The notes under the pieces: generated by a model
The model's input: only the letters and a program-made list of their open reading frames with translations
What the model was told of the DNA's origin: nothing
The model's database searches: none
Shown here: positions 10,323-21,524 of the stretch, one piece after another
Layout: every line of letters begins with the position of its first letter
How positions within the stretch are numbered: the stretch's first letter is position 1
Program-made: the position numbers and the translations under genes
DNA from: Halichondria panicea
Taxonomy: Eukaryota > Porifera > Demospongiae > Suberitida > Halichondriidae
Direction of reading: 5' to 3'
NCBI RefSeq assembly: GCF_963675165.1
Contig: NC_087381.1
Coordinates: forward strand, 1,302,001 to 1,366,000
DNA: 64,000 nucleotides

Positions 10323-11582
10323 TCAGCGAATGTATATTTCGGTAATCTCAATTGGTGTGTCTTCATCACGTAAAGGTTGATCAGCACAAATCCTCAACTC
10401 GATATCGTCTGTAGTTGGTTGAGGGAGTTGCTTGCAGAACCATGGTGGATTGTTGAACTCACAGCAAGTACTGGTACCCCCGCATCCCTGACCGTCCCAG
10501 AGCAAATCATCAGCATAGAAGATACCATTATTAAAGAGCTGTCGGCTTCCAGTTTCACAGAAGTAATCTTGACCGATGAATGGAGGTACAACTCCAGTGT
10601 AGGGACGGGGACGGTCAGGTCTTGTGCAGGGACATACCACTGTTCTCATAGAGCTATCTTCATGAAGTGCGTTAGCAAATGTCCAGATGTGCTGACGAGG
10701 CGAGTGACCATGGGTTAGGCTCACACCATCAACGTAACCATCATCAATAGATAAAGCTCTGTTATCGAAATATGGATCGAAAGCATCCGGAGTACTATCT
10801 TGATATGCAATGATTCGACCACAAACGTTCGAGTACTCCACCCCATAAGTTGAATAGGTAGTAGAAGTACATCTTCGTTCCATTCGGCCACAAGTACGCA
10901 ATGGTGGTTCTTCCCTGGTTACCAGCATCAATTCTTCGGGGCAATTTTGGTTGGGATTGGTCATGTCAAGGTTGGCTACCCTCATCCATCTTCCTGCAGT
11001 GTTGCAGCTACAGCTTGTTCGATTCATGTCACAGTAGACCTGAACAGGAGAGCTAGTACTGTCAGTGGTAATCCAGTATTCTCCAGATGGTCGGTCTTGA
11101 GGAATGTCACTGCAAGAGTTTGCCGGGTTGTTGATTGTTCCAAGATTAAAAGGCTCAATTGTGCTGGATTGGTTATTTAGTTGTTCCGTCGTTGACTGAT
11201 CTTCTTTGTTCTTCAACGCTATGTTGGTGTATACCAGTGCTGCCACAGCTAGCAACAGAGATAAAAAAGCAATAGCTAGAACGGAAAGGATTGCAAACCA
11301 CTTCTTATCACATTCATTTTTAGCACATCCTTGCCTTTTTTTCTTTGTATTGTTCAGAACGTTGGAGGTGGAATTAGTTTCTGTTGTAAACACTTCTCTG
11401 TTTATTGCATAGGCTGTGTTATTTGTTGATGCAAATGTTTCTCTCCCATTGTTCTCAACCATAGTGTAGCCATTATCTTGGGTAGAATAGTTATTGTAGG
11501 CAGTGTTTCCTTGCAATGCAATGGCTTGTGTTTCTCTTCTCTTGTTGGCGTGCGCAACTTTGTAGGCAGTGTTTAGCTCCAT
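10323..11582 (-). CDS. P5: FReD-like type II transmembrane receptor, intact, short stalk
   Basis: 419 residues, single exon, ATG at 11582. The tail (1-94) contains NTAY at 29 and NGYTMVEN at 39; the basic CDKKWF precedes a helix at 96-118. The stalk is short (119-149) with sequon NQSS. The cysteine-rich domain spans 151-419 with all framework motifs (SGEYWI, VQVYCDM, GGWMRVANLDM altered to GRWMRVANLDM, IGQDYFCETGS, NNPPWFCKQLPQPTTDDIE). Loop after Cys 6: GRMERRC, shared with P23. C-terminal variable stretch: ADQPLRDEDTP, shared with relic P22. A TATA box lies about 80 bases upstream. Family function is unknown; a surface recognition role is inferred. The 5' third has an inverted near-copy in P13. 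Confidence 0.9.
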   Translation of the reverse strand: MELNTAYKVAHANKRRETQAIALQGNTAYNNYSTQDNGYTMVENNGRETFASTNNTAYAINREVFTTETNSTSNVLNNTKKKRQGCAKNECDKKWFAILSVLAIAFLSLLLAVAALVYTNIALKNKEDQSTTEQLNNQSSTIEPFNLGTINNPANSCSDIPQDRPSGEYWITTDSTSSPVQVYCDMNRTSCSCNTAGRWMRVANLDMTNPNQNCPEELMLVTREEPPLRTCGRMERRCTSTTYSTYGVEYSNVCGRIIAYQDSTPDAFDPYFDNRALSIDDGYVDGVSLTHGHSPRQHIWTFANALHEDSSMRTVVCPCTRPDRPRPYTGVVPPFIGQDYFCETGSRQLFNNGIFYADDLLWDGQGCGGTSTCCEFNNPPWFCKQLPQPTTDDIELRICADQPLRDEDTPIEITEIYIR

Positions 11583-11658
11583 AATTCACAGTTGAAACTC
11601 TACCACTGACTTGAAATAGAGAGGCTGTTACTGTGCATGGGGTTATGTAGTTGCCGTG

Positions 11659-11666
11659 TTTTATAC
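11659..11666 (-). promoter_or_regulatory. TATA box of P5
   Basis: The minus strand reads CTTAGTATAAAACACGG about 80 bases before the P5 ATG. The same TATAAAAC with the preceding GTGCTGCACTTA occurs before P7, P11, P13 and P19 at 78-91 bases, so the core promoter is part of the duplicated unit. Confidence 0.6.
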
Positions 11667-13309
11667 TAAGCGGTGCAGCACTCGGTAAATATTTCCCTTT
11701 CTAATGCATCGATGAGTTACAGGTTGTTGTGTAACTTGTTTACAAGAGAAGTGTGCACGGGAGGCTTGCATGGTGATTCTACCGCTTGCTTGTTTGTTCT
11801 GACTGCTTGCATGATGATTCATTCATTTTGGCACTGCATGTGCATGATAACACAACACCTTGTACCATGGTTTCACCAAAGATCGGTTTTAATTACATGC
11901 ATATAATTATTATACCATGGCTGCCACAATAATGCTCTTCTTGCAGAAACTTCGATATTTGCTGTGTATACTTTCGCCGAGTGCATTACGTTATTGAGAG
12001 TCCATCTAAGTGCACCAGCAGTAAAAAATGCCAATTTGGCTAGCTAGTTCTCAGTGAAGGATTTAGTGCTGTCACATTGATCTATAGTTATACAGCTTGA
12101 CCAGTTTCTACCTGGCTACATTTGAACCTCAATGTCTCAATTTGCTTGTATTTTTCATGAGAAGCTGTGCACTCAAATGAATCTCGGCTAGCTAAGTATG
12201 GTTTCATTCCAGTGGTATCTTCCTATATTCAGTAAGTGTTTATGTCATTTGATACCATGCAACAGTTACAAGTTGTGGCATAAGAGAATTGTGAGAGGCT
12301 TGTGTGATGATTCTACCACTTGCATGTTTGTTCTGACCCCTTGAATGATGATTCTTTCATTTAGTCACTGTAAACACCAATTATTACATGTGTGGCAATT
12401 CGTACACAGAGTATGATGATTGGATATTGATTGCTTGTAGTAACATCTTCTCATTGTTCTGGTTATAATCATTACAGGAATTGCAGCACTAAGGTCTGAG
12501 ACTAGTCTTCTTAATGTTGCCAACACTTTGTCATAGTTTACTCAAATTAAAAAAACATATATAGCGGTAAATCCGATTAGTTAGTACGTGGATATTATTT
12601 TAGGGGATTACGGTTTGCATTCATGTACCTTAGGGTACATTGGCTGTGGTCAGCCTGAAGCCTTCTCTTATAACATAATTATAACCTGTAAGTACTTACC
12701 AAGAAATAAGAAACAAATCTTAATGCCCTGGAAGTTCTGTTATTAATTTCATCAATGCATGTTACAATAATTATGTGGTTAACTGGCATGCCATTACATT
12801 ACTTTCTGCTTGGACCTTATCACCTCTAAAGCATATACCGTAATAGAGCAGGTAATTTTTAGGGGAGTAAAAATGTCATTGTGTTCGTTTTTGAAGCCCG
12901 GAACCCGAATATTTTATCGACGACTGAAGAGATTATTGACTACCTTTACACCCTAGCAGGGTAATGGGATTTGTACCCTGGAGTATCCTGAGAGTTTCAA
13001 TGTATATCCCTTAGTATCAGAGCACATCATGGTACAAATAACTATAGACTATAATTTATGTTGTACTCTATAGTAATATTGCACTCTATATAGTAAGAAA
13101 CCATCTTGCATAGATGCAAGATGGTTTCTTACTATGTTTGCATGTGTCAGTTTGTATTTAATATGAGTTCAATTTAAAGCATAATAATCATGCTAGCTAA
13201 AAATTAATACTTATATATAACGAATGCTCTTGGTGACTTCAGTGTTTTCAATTACAATAACTAATACGTACAGAACATGCGTTATGTTGAGTGTTTAATG
13301 TGAGTACTT
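11667..13309. other. Family flanks between P5 and P6, with MITE fragments
   Basis: Bases 11,667-12,560 are the upstream flank of P5, homologous to the flanks of P7, P11, P13 and P19. Two GCGGGTAA-family MITE ends occur near 12,560 and 12,835 with foreign sequence between. Bases 13,020-13,309 are the 3' flank of P6, related to 7,150-7,350 and 19,000-19,210. No independent gene is seen. Confidence 0.6.
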
Positions 13310-14392
13310 TTAGCGTATGTACATCTTAACTATCTCAATGGGTGTGTCTTCATTACTAATGACCTCATCACCACAAAGCCTCAACTCAATATTGTCTGTA
13401 TAATTATAGTTGATTGAAGGCGTTGCTTGCAGAACCACGGTGGATTGTTGAACTAGTACTGGTACCCCCGCATCCCTGACCATCCCAGACTGGATCATCG
13501 GAATAGAAGATATGGTTATTATGACTAATGTGTTGTCAGCTTCCAGTTTCACAGAAGTAATCTTGACCGATGAAGGGAGGTACAACTTCAGTATAGGGGA
13601 GGTTAGGTCTTGTGCAAGGACACACACTAGAATCGGATTGAGTTTCATCGATTGCATTCACAAATGTCCAGATGTGCTGACAAGGCGAGTGACATAGGTT
13701 AGGCTCACACCCTCAACGTAAACATCATCAATAGATAAAGTTATGTTGAAGAAATATGGGTGAAAAGCATTTTGGAGTGCTACTTTGATATGCAATGATT
13801 CGACCACTTGAGAGATGTCACTACAAGAGCTAGCTGGGTTCATTCTTGTTCCAGGATAGAATGCCATTAGATCTAACTCAGCAATAATATACTGTAGGTC
13901 ATTGAGGTCATTAAGGTCTCGAATAATAATCATTTTGCTCAGAAATGTTGCTTGAAAGAGCTAGGATTGAATTGCTGAGTTGACTGGATTGGTTGTTTCC
14001 CTCGTGGATTGTACGTGCTTGTTGGTACTGATCATCTGGTTTTTCAACTCTATATTGGTGTACACCAATGCTGCCACAGCTACTAACAGAGACAGAACAA
14101 AAGCTATGATGGCAAGGATTGCAAACCACTTTTTAGCACATCTATTTTTAGCCAATTGCAAGCCAAGCCTTTTTTTCTTTGTATTGCTCAGAACAAGTAG
14201 AATTGATTTCTGCTGTAACCACTTTTCTGTTTATGCATAGGCTGTGTTATTTTTCGATGCAAATATTTCTCTCCCATTGTTCTCAACCATAGTGTAGCCA
14301 TTATTGTAAGCAGTGTTTTCCTGCAATGCCACGGCTTGTGTTTCTCTTCTGTTGTTAGCGTGCGCAACTTTGTAGGCAATGTTTAGTTCCAT
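13310..14392 (-). pseudogene. P6: FReD-like receptor paralogue with large internal deletion
   Basis: ATG at 14392, TAA at 13310-13312. The tail is frameshifted near 14,200. The membrane helix is intact (about 14,050-14,130), and the stalk is shortened. The ectodomain starts NPASSCSDISQ and jumps directly to VVESLHIKV (out-of-frame SKVCGRIIAYQ region), deleting roughly 100 codons including the GGWMRVANLDM core. Near the end, an 8-base AT insertion (TAATTATA) sits at the QPTTD codons. P12 shares the internal deletion, so it predates the inverted duplication. Confidence 0.9.
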
Positions 14393-15466
14393 AATTCACT
14401 GTTAACTCCACCGGACCACTGGCTTGAAATAGAGAGGCTGTTACTGTATTGAGGTGCTGCGTTAAGTACAGCACTCGGTACATTTCCTTGGTACATTTCC
14501 CTTTCCTGATTTTTCCTTCTTTTAAAGCATTGCAGCAGTTACAGGTTATGCATGTTATAAGAGAATCGTGGGTGACTTGCATGATGATGCATAACCGTGT
14601 GCATTCATTTTGGCACTTGACAAAACAGTAGTCAAAGCTAGTGCACAACACATCTTATTACATAATCAAGTGTGTAGAGCTTTTGTAGTACAACTCAGAA
14701 GAGGTTCGACATGTACGCATGAATCACTGCAAGTGCTAGTGCATTGGCCTGGCTGGACATTATCACGTGACCGCATTGACATTAATGAACTTGTAGTGAT
14801 TCATACATGCATGTCGATTAGAGCACTAACGTGCAGAACCCTCGGTGGTTGTACCATAATTTCACATGAAAATAAGCTGCAGCTTTCCTACATTGGTGAG
14901 AGCTGCTGGATGTTCACTAGCGGTGGGGCAGGATGAGTACAAATTTTACTCCATGAAAATTACACCCTACATACACGGTATTTGGTATTTCAGTCATCTG
15001 ATGTCAAGGTTGAGAAGTGTGGGAAGCTGCACATTTTAGGGTGCTTAAGAATAACTATAAATTTTGGAAATCATCGCTGCACATTTCAGGGTGCCTATAC
15101 ATTTTGGAATTAGGGAAATCTTATAATTGATTGAAATAATTGTGTAGGGTGGGCTTCTCACCAAAATAATATTAATATCGCTACAAACTGAGATGTAAGT
15201 TCCTACAATGCCGATATAATTATAGTGTCTGCACTCGATAGCTTGTCAATCATGACTCCATTGCTAACATAAAAAGAACGTTAACATAATTATTGTGCTA
15301 CATGTACATGCATATAGTGTACGTATAAAACTAATTATGGTAACCTGTCATATAATTATACCGAAGGTGGCCATCAATCCCAGAAGCTAGTTTGATTCAT
15401 ACACACATTAATGCCTATGTCTCGTCCTACTATAGTGTCTATGAATAATTGTCTTGAGCGTGATAT
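14393..15466. other. Spacer between P6 and P7, no gene seen
   Basis: This is the P6 leader and upstream flank, then the P7 3' flank. It is closely matched in inverted orientation by 27,650-28,686. No frame with similarity to known proteins is seen. Confidence 0.6.
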
Positions 15467-16761
15467 TCAACGAACGTACATCTCAATTATCTCAATGGGT
15501 GTGTCTTCATTGCTAATGACCTCATTTCCACAAAGCCTCAACTCGATATTGTCTGTAGTTGGTTGAGGGAGTTGCTTGCAGAACCACGGTGGATTGTTGA
15601 ACTCACAGCAAGTACTGGTACCACCGCATCCCTGACCGTCCCAGAGTGGATCATCAGGGTAGAAGATAAGCCTAAAGCGCTGTCGGCTTCCAGTCTCACA
15701 GAAGTAATCTTGACCAATGAAGTGAGGTACAGTTCCAGCGTAGGGGAGGTCAGGTCTTGTGCAGGGACATACCGCTTCGTTAATAGAGCTATGTTCGTGA
15801 AGTGCGTTAGCAAATGTCCAGATATGCTGACGAGGCGACTGTCCATGGGTTAGGCTCACACCATTAACGTAAACACCATCAATTGATAAAGATTTGTCAT
15901 GAGTGAAACCATCTGGACTGCCACTTTGATATGCAATGATTCGACCACAAACTTTCGAATACTCCATCCCATAAGTTGAATAGGTAGTGGAAGTACATCC
16001 TGCTGGTCCTTCCACTCGGCCACAAGTACGCAGTGGTGGTTCTGTCCTGGTTACCAGTCTCAATCCCTCTGGGCAGTTTTGGTTGGGATCGGTCATGTCA
16101 AGGTTGGACACCCTCATCCATCCTCCTGTAGTGTTGCAGCTACAGCTTGTTCGATTCATGTCACAGTAGACCTGAACAGGAGAGCTAGTGGTGTTAGTGG
16201 CAATCCAGTATTCTCCAGATGGTCGGTCTTGAGGGATGTCACTGCAAGAACTTGCTGGGTTGTTGATTGTTCCAAGATAAAGTTTTTCAAGAATGCCCTG
16301 CAGTTGCTCGGTCATGAACTGCATTTGCTTATTGCTACTGCTCATCTGGTTCTTCAACTCTTTGGTACTGATCATCTGGTTCTTCAACTCTACATTACTG
16401 TACACTAGTGCTGCCACAGCTATTAACAGACACAGAACAAAAGCTATGACAGCAAGAAATGCAAACCACTTTTTAGTGCATTCGTTTTTAGCTAAGCGGT
16501 GCCCTTTTTCCTTTGCATTGCTCAGAACGTTGGAGGTAGAATTGGTTTTGTTGTACACATTTTTCCATAGGCTGTGTTATTTTTCGATGCGAATGTTTCT
16601 CTCCCATTGTTCTCAATGAGACTGTAGACATTATCTTGGGAGGAATTTATTTCATCTGAAGAAATCTCGTTGATATCATAAGCAGTGTTTTCCTGCAATG
16701 CAGTGGCTTTTCCTCGTCTGTTGTTGGCGTGAAAAACATTGTAGGCAACGTTTGGCTCTAT
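15467..16761 (-). pseudogene. P7: near-intact FReD-like receptor paralogue; start codon lost, one-base frameshift
   Basis: Almost identical to intact P11 over its whole length. Two differences disable it: the start ATG (equivalent to 26,350) is ATA at 16,759-16,761, and an A5 run in the tail is A4 (16,546-16,549 on the plus strand reads four T), shifting frame after about 70 codons. Downstream of that the frame is open to the TGA, covering membrane helix, medium stalk (two copies of ELKNQM) and the complete cysteine-rich domain with loop GRVEGPAGC. An upstream GTG in frame with the ATA exists but use of it is unlikely in an animal gene. The homopolymer difference could be a sequencing error; the start loss is a substitution. 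Confidence 0.85.
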
Positions 16762-16838
16762 AATATTCACTATTGAAACTCTACCACTGACTTGAAATAG
16801 AGAGGCTGATACTGTATGGAGTTATTATAGGTACTGCG

Positions 16839-16846
16839 TTTTATAC
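16839..16846 (-). promoter_or_regulatory. TATA box of P7
   Basis: The minus strand reads CTTAATGTATAAAACGC about 80 bases upstream of the lost start. It matches the P11 promoter exactly over the box. Confidence 0.55.
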
Positions 16847-17408
16847 ATTAAGTGCAGCACTTGGTAAGTATTTCCCTTCCAGATTTGTCTATAATGCATC
16901 GATGAGTTACAGGTTGTTGTGTAACTTGTTTACAAGAGAAGTGTGCATGGGAGGCTTGCATGATGATTCTACCGCTTGCTTGTTTGTTCTAACTGCTTGC
17001 GTGATGATTCATTCATTTTAGCACTGCATGCGCATGATAACACAACACCTTGTACCATGGTTTCACCAAAGATCGGTTTTAATTACATGCATATATACCT
17101 TGGCTGTTACAATAATGCTCTTTTTGCAGAAACTTCGATAGTTGGTGTGTATACATTCCTGTACTTTTATAGGAAGTTTTGCAAGGTGCATGCATGTGGA
17201 TGGTGCTTAGAACACACACTTAGCCAAGACTAAGTTTAGTTATACAACTTGACCAGTTTTCTACCTGGCTGCATTTGAATCCATTTCATTCAATGTCTCA
17301 ATTTGCTTGTATTTTTCATGAGAACAGTAACTAGTTTAACAGGTTCAGCTGTGCGCTCAAATGAATCTCGGCTAGCTAAGTATGGTTTCATTCCAGTGGT
17401 ATCTCCCT

Positions 17409-17620
17409 ACAGCGTATATAGCGGGTAATTTTCGTGTGGTAAAATATTCGTTATTTTCGTGGGCAGGCTGACCTCCACGAAATTTTAACGTAGGCATGGC
17501 TTATCAGAACGTAGGAATGCCGTGCAGCCACGAGACTAAACGAAATTTTTACTCACGAAAACCACCGTTTCTCGAGTTGAACGAATTTTTACCCCACGAA
17601 ACTTACCCGCTATACGGTAT
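17409..17620. mobile_element. MITE of the GCGGGTAA family, variant with TA target site
   Basis: The element begins CAGCGTATATAGCGGGTAA and ends, inverted, CCGTATAGCGGGTAAG; several inverted ATTTTCGTG/CACGAAA words lie inside. It interrupts the P7 upstream flank. The right arm of the inverted duplication (near 25,590) has the uninterrupted sequence, so the element inserted after the duplication or was lost there. A TA dinucleotide flanks both ends. Confidence 0.7.
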
Positions 17621-17624
17621 TCAG

Positions 17625-18860
17625 TAAGTGTTCATGTCATTTGATACCAACAGTTACAAGTTGTGGCATAAGAGAATTGTGGGAGGTTTGTGTGATGATT
17701 CTACCACTTGCATGTTTGTTCTGACCCCTTGAATGATGATTCTTTCATTTAGTCACTGTTCACACCATATTTAGTTGTTTGACATAATTATTACATGTGT
17801 GGCAATGTTCGTACACAGAGTAGGACAATTGGATATTAATTGCTTGTAGTAACATCTTCTCATTTGCTCTGGTTATAATTATTACAGCAATTGCAGCACT
17901 AAGGTCTGAGACTAGAGTCTTCTTAATATTGCCAAAACTTTGTCATAGTTTACTCAAATTAAAAAAGCACTTTTATCTATCTATCTACCGTATATATAGC
18001 GGGTAAGTTCCGATTAGTTAGTATGTATTATTATTGGGGTTGCTGTTTGCAATGCAGGTAAAAGTGGTCAATAATCTCTTCTCTTTTGGTGGGAGGTGGG
18101 GCACTTTCAAATTTTTGTATGTCATATAATGGCACTGCTATATTCCTTTGATCTCAGAGATCAAAAGGCAACAAGTATAAGAGAAGTATGAATTTACTAA
18201 CAAATTAAGACTGATAAAATTAATAGGCATGCTTTTCTTGATTATTATAATTATACCAGGTAACCATTATCTTAGCTTTTAGCCTTGATTCCAATTTGCT
18301 TGGATTACTTAACTGTATGGTGTTTACTGTTTACTCATAAAAAAGTTGCGAGCTTTCAGCAAAACTATAAGTTCATTGCATGCATGCTTAAGATAGTTTC
18401 AATGCTAGTTTGTGTGTTACATGCAGTAGATACATTTCAATGGAACCAAAAGCATATAATGAAAACCTAGTTTGGGGCAGCCAGCATACAGAATAGCGAC
18501 AGTGGCCATACTTTAGAGAGCCGGAATAGCGACAGTCTACTGCATATATGCTTTATAGAGGTGGTAAGCTCCAAGCAGCAATTTTGTTATAAGAGTATAT
18601 AGTGTGGGGTGTGGGAGCAGCTATAGGCTGCACATTATTTTTAGTGTGCTTATAATTAAATTTGGAATCGAAATAGACACTAGTTGATAAGATCTACATG
18701 GGAAGTACATGGGAAGTACATGAGAAAAGTGCCTCAGAGCAGGTATACTATGGGACTTAGTGTACCTTCAACTTACTTATATATACTTAGTGTTCTGTTG
18801 CCAAGTAATTGTATTGTAGTCAAGTATCGAGAGCAAGGTTTGAGCATGCACACTAGTCTA
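17625..18860. other. Outer P7 flank and spacer, no gene seen
   Basis: Bases 17,640-18,100 continue the shared upstream flank (paired with 25,060-25,560) and end in a partial GCGGGTAA MITE. Bases 18,110-18,860 are AT-rich without recognisable coding sequence. Three CATGGGAAGTA words near 18,700 mirror those at 7,035. Confidence 0.5.
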
Positions 18861-18865
18861 AATGA

Positions 18866-18986
18866 GTTAGACACTATGTGATTTAGAAGCCCTCAGCCAC
18901 TTTAGTACCCTCGCTACGCTCGGGATACTAAATCAGTGCCCTTGGGCTTCTAAATCCCATAGACACCTCCAAAACAGTGTCTAACT
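18866..18986. repeat. Palindromic foldback, TTAGACACTGTTT family
   Basis: Inverted ends AGTTAGACACT and AGTGTCTAACT flank a core with CTCGCTACGCTCGGG. It is related to 1,630-1,765 and 6,815-6,912. Confidence 0.7.
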
Positions 18987-19213
18987 ATTATATAGTTGAT
19001 GTTGTACTATGATTTGTACTCTATGCAAGATGGTTTCTTGCTATGCTTGCGTGTGTCAGTTTGTATTTATAAATGAGAAAACCATTGAATGTAAAGCAAT
19101 AATTATGCTAGCTAAAAATTATAGCGTGTGATCTTGGTGACTTAATATTGCAATAACTAATACGTACAGAACATGAGTTAGTTGAGTGTTTAATGTTTAT
19201 AATAAGTATTTTC

Positions 19214-20476
19214 AGCGTATGTACATCTCAACTAGCTCAATGGGTGTGTCTTCATTGCTAATAAACTCATCACCACAAAGCCTCAACTCGATATCGTCTG
19301 TAGTTGGTTGAGGGAGTTGCTTGCAGAACCATGGTGGATTGTTGAACTCACAGCAAGTACTGGTACCCCCGCATCCCTGACCGTCCCAGAGTGGATCATT
19401 AGGGTAGAAGATATGACCACCACGCTGTCGGCTTCCAGTTTCACAGAAGTAGTCTTGACCGATGAGGGAGATACAACTCCAGTGTAGGTGCGTTCAGGTC
19501 TTGTGCAGGGACATACCTGTCTATGGGATTGAGTTTCATCATGTGCACCAGCAAATGTCCAGATGTGCTGACGAGGTGACTGACCATAGGTTAGGCTCAC
19601 ACCATCAACGTAAACATCATCAATAGATAAAGATATGTTGAAGAAATATGATCTAAAAGCATCCGGAGTACTACTTTGATATGCATTGACTCGACCACAA
19701 ACTTTTGAATATTCAACCCCATATGTTGAAAAGGTAATAGACACACATCCTGCTTGTCCTTCCACTCGACCACAAGTACGCAATGGTGGTTCTGTCTTGT
19801 TCACCAGTCTGAGTTCGTCTGGGAAGTTTTGGTTGGGATCGGTCATGTCAAGGTTGGCTACCCTCATCCATCCTCCAGCAGTGTTGCAGCTACAGCTTGT
19901 TCGATTCATGTCACAGTAGACCTGAACAGGAGAGCTAGCGGTGTTAGTGGCAATCCAGTATTCTCCAGATGGTCTGTCTTGAAATATGTCACTACAAGAG
20001 CTAGCTGGGTTGTTGATTGTTCCAAGATTAAAAGGCTCAATTGTGCTGGATTGATTATTTAGTTGTTCCCTCATTGACTGATCCTCCTGGTTCTTCAACA
20101 CTATAGTGGTGTACACGAGTGCTGCCACAGCTACTAACAAAGACAAAAAAGCAAAAGCTATGACAGCAAGGATTGCAAACCACTTCTTATCACATTCATT
20201 TTTAGCACATCCTTGCCTTTTTTTCTTTGTATTGCTTAGAACGTTAGAGGTGGAATTAGTTTCTGTTGTAAACACTTCTCCGGTTATTGCATAGGCTGTG
20301 TTAATTTTTGATGCAAACGTTTCTCTCCCATTGTTCTCAACGACACTGTAGCCATTATCTTGGGAGGAATATCTCTCATCTCGAGAAATTTCGTCGTTAT
20401 TGTAAGCAGTGTCTTGTGTTTCTCTTTCTCTTCTGTTGTTAGCATACACAACATTGTAGGCAGTGTTTGGTTCCAT
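19214..20476 (-). pseudogene. P8: FReD-like receptor paralogue, one-base deletion late in the ectodomain
   Basis: ATG at 20476; TGA at 19,214-19,216. Tail, membrane helix (about residues 102-124), short stalk and the first two thirds of the ectodomain are open. The tail has NGYSVVEN. A single missing base near 19,464 (CCCTTC becomes CCCTC in the VPPFIG codons) shifts the frame. The shifted frame happens to stay open for about 60 more codons and ends at 19,283, so a protein of 397 residues with a wrong C-terminus could be made. In the original frame the rest (DPLWDGQGCGGTSTCCEFNN and the end EMYIR) is intact. Loop after Cys 6: GRVEGQAGC. It could be a sequencing error; otherwise a recent pseudogene. 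Confidence 0.85.
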
Positions 20477-21524
20477 AATTCACTATTGAAACTCTATATA
20501 TCACTGACTTGAAATAGAGAGGCTGTTACTGTACATGCATGCGGTTAGTTGTCGTGTTTTACATTTTACTAAATGCAGCACTCGGTATATTTCCCTCTAA
20601 TTGATATCTTACTTTATAATTATGTCAACAGTTACAAGAGAATAGTGGGAGGCTTGTGGTATGTTGATTCTACCGCTCGTATGTTTGGTCTAACCCCTTG
20701 CATGATGAGTTATTCATTTTGGCACTGTTTGTTACACACCTTGTTGCCCAGTGAGTGGGCAGATCAAAGCAATCCAGTGCTCAGTATAATTATGGCATGT
20801 TGCATCACTACCATGGCAACCCGTGCTGGGCAATAACTAATACATAAGTATACTTAGTAGTTTGACACAATTATTATGGCAATGTTTGTACAGAGCAGAA
20901 CGATATTGATTCCTCGTAGTAAACACCAATTGCAGCACTAAAGATATTTGCATGAATTCCCCTCATTTATAACTTTGTCATCAAATGTCATAAAGATACT
21001 TGCATTAAGAATTGCCCTCTTAATAATTATAATTATAACTTTGTCATAGTTTATTCAAATGTCATAATTACCAATTATGGTGTAGTAATTACAAACACTA
21101 ACTGTATTAAATTGCAATCACAACATGCTAAAATTCTGATAATTAGATCTATAAGTGGCAGATGTTTCTATGCTCCAAAATAATAATTGTTACGGATTCG
21201 ATATATGCAGAATGATAACAAAGCCTACACTTAAACAGTTCACTCATTGTATGAGGAACCAGATCAATACACGTACCACATGCCGAGATACTACGATCAG
21301 CCCTTGGTCTTCTAAATCACTTAGAAACTTCCCTTGTTTAGGCGTTACGTACACAGGACTTGCACATTCCAGAGCTGTTATGGCTAGAGAATAGTGCATT
21401 ACACGCATCCTTATGACGCTCCAATTGCTCCTGATAAAACACAGCAACTATAACTCTCTATACAGTTATTATTATGTAAAAGCCTCTCTATTTAAAGTCA
21501 GTGACAGAGTTTCAACAGGGAATT
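20477..21524. other. Divergent intergenic region between P8 and P9
   Basis: P8 (minus) and P9 (plus) are transcribed away from each other here, and this is the centre of the strand switch. The P8 side has leader and a degenerate TATA (TGTAAAAC). Bases 20,745-20,840 hold a repeat (TTGCCCAGTGAGTGGGCAGA) that recurs at 55,300-55,380. Bases 21,060-21,500 are directly duplicated at 40,195-40,580. No gene is seen. Confidence 0.55.

Larger units (their letters stand above)
11250..18110. repeat. Left arm of large inverted duplication
   Basis: Read leftward, this segment is collinear with 25,040-32,340 read rightward: P7/P11, then P6/P12 with the same internal deletion, then the 5' part of P5/P13, together with the intervening flanks (for example the CTAGGGTACATTGGCTG words at 12,630 against their complement at 30,840). 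P7 and P11 are almost identical. The arms differ by transposon insertions at 17,409 (left only) and 29,673 (right only). Boundaries are estimated by eye to about 100 bases. Confidence 0.8.

Noticed and set aside
16558-16761. Alternative GTG starts for P7 and for P11 (26,341)
   Set aside because: Animal mRNAs rarely start at GTG. In P11 the conserved ATG is nine bases further on, and in P7 the equivalent codon is ATA.
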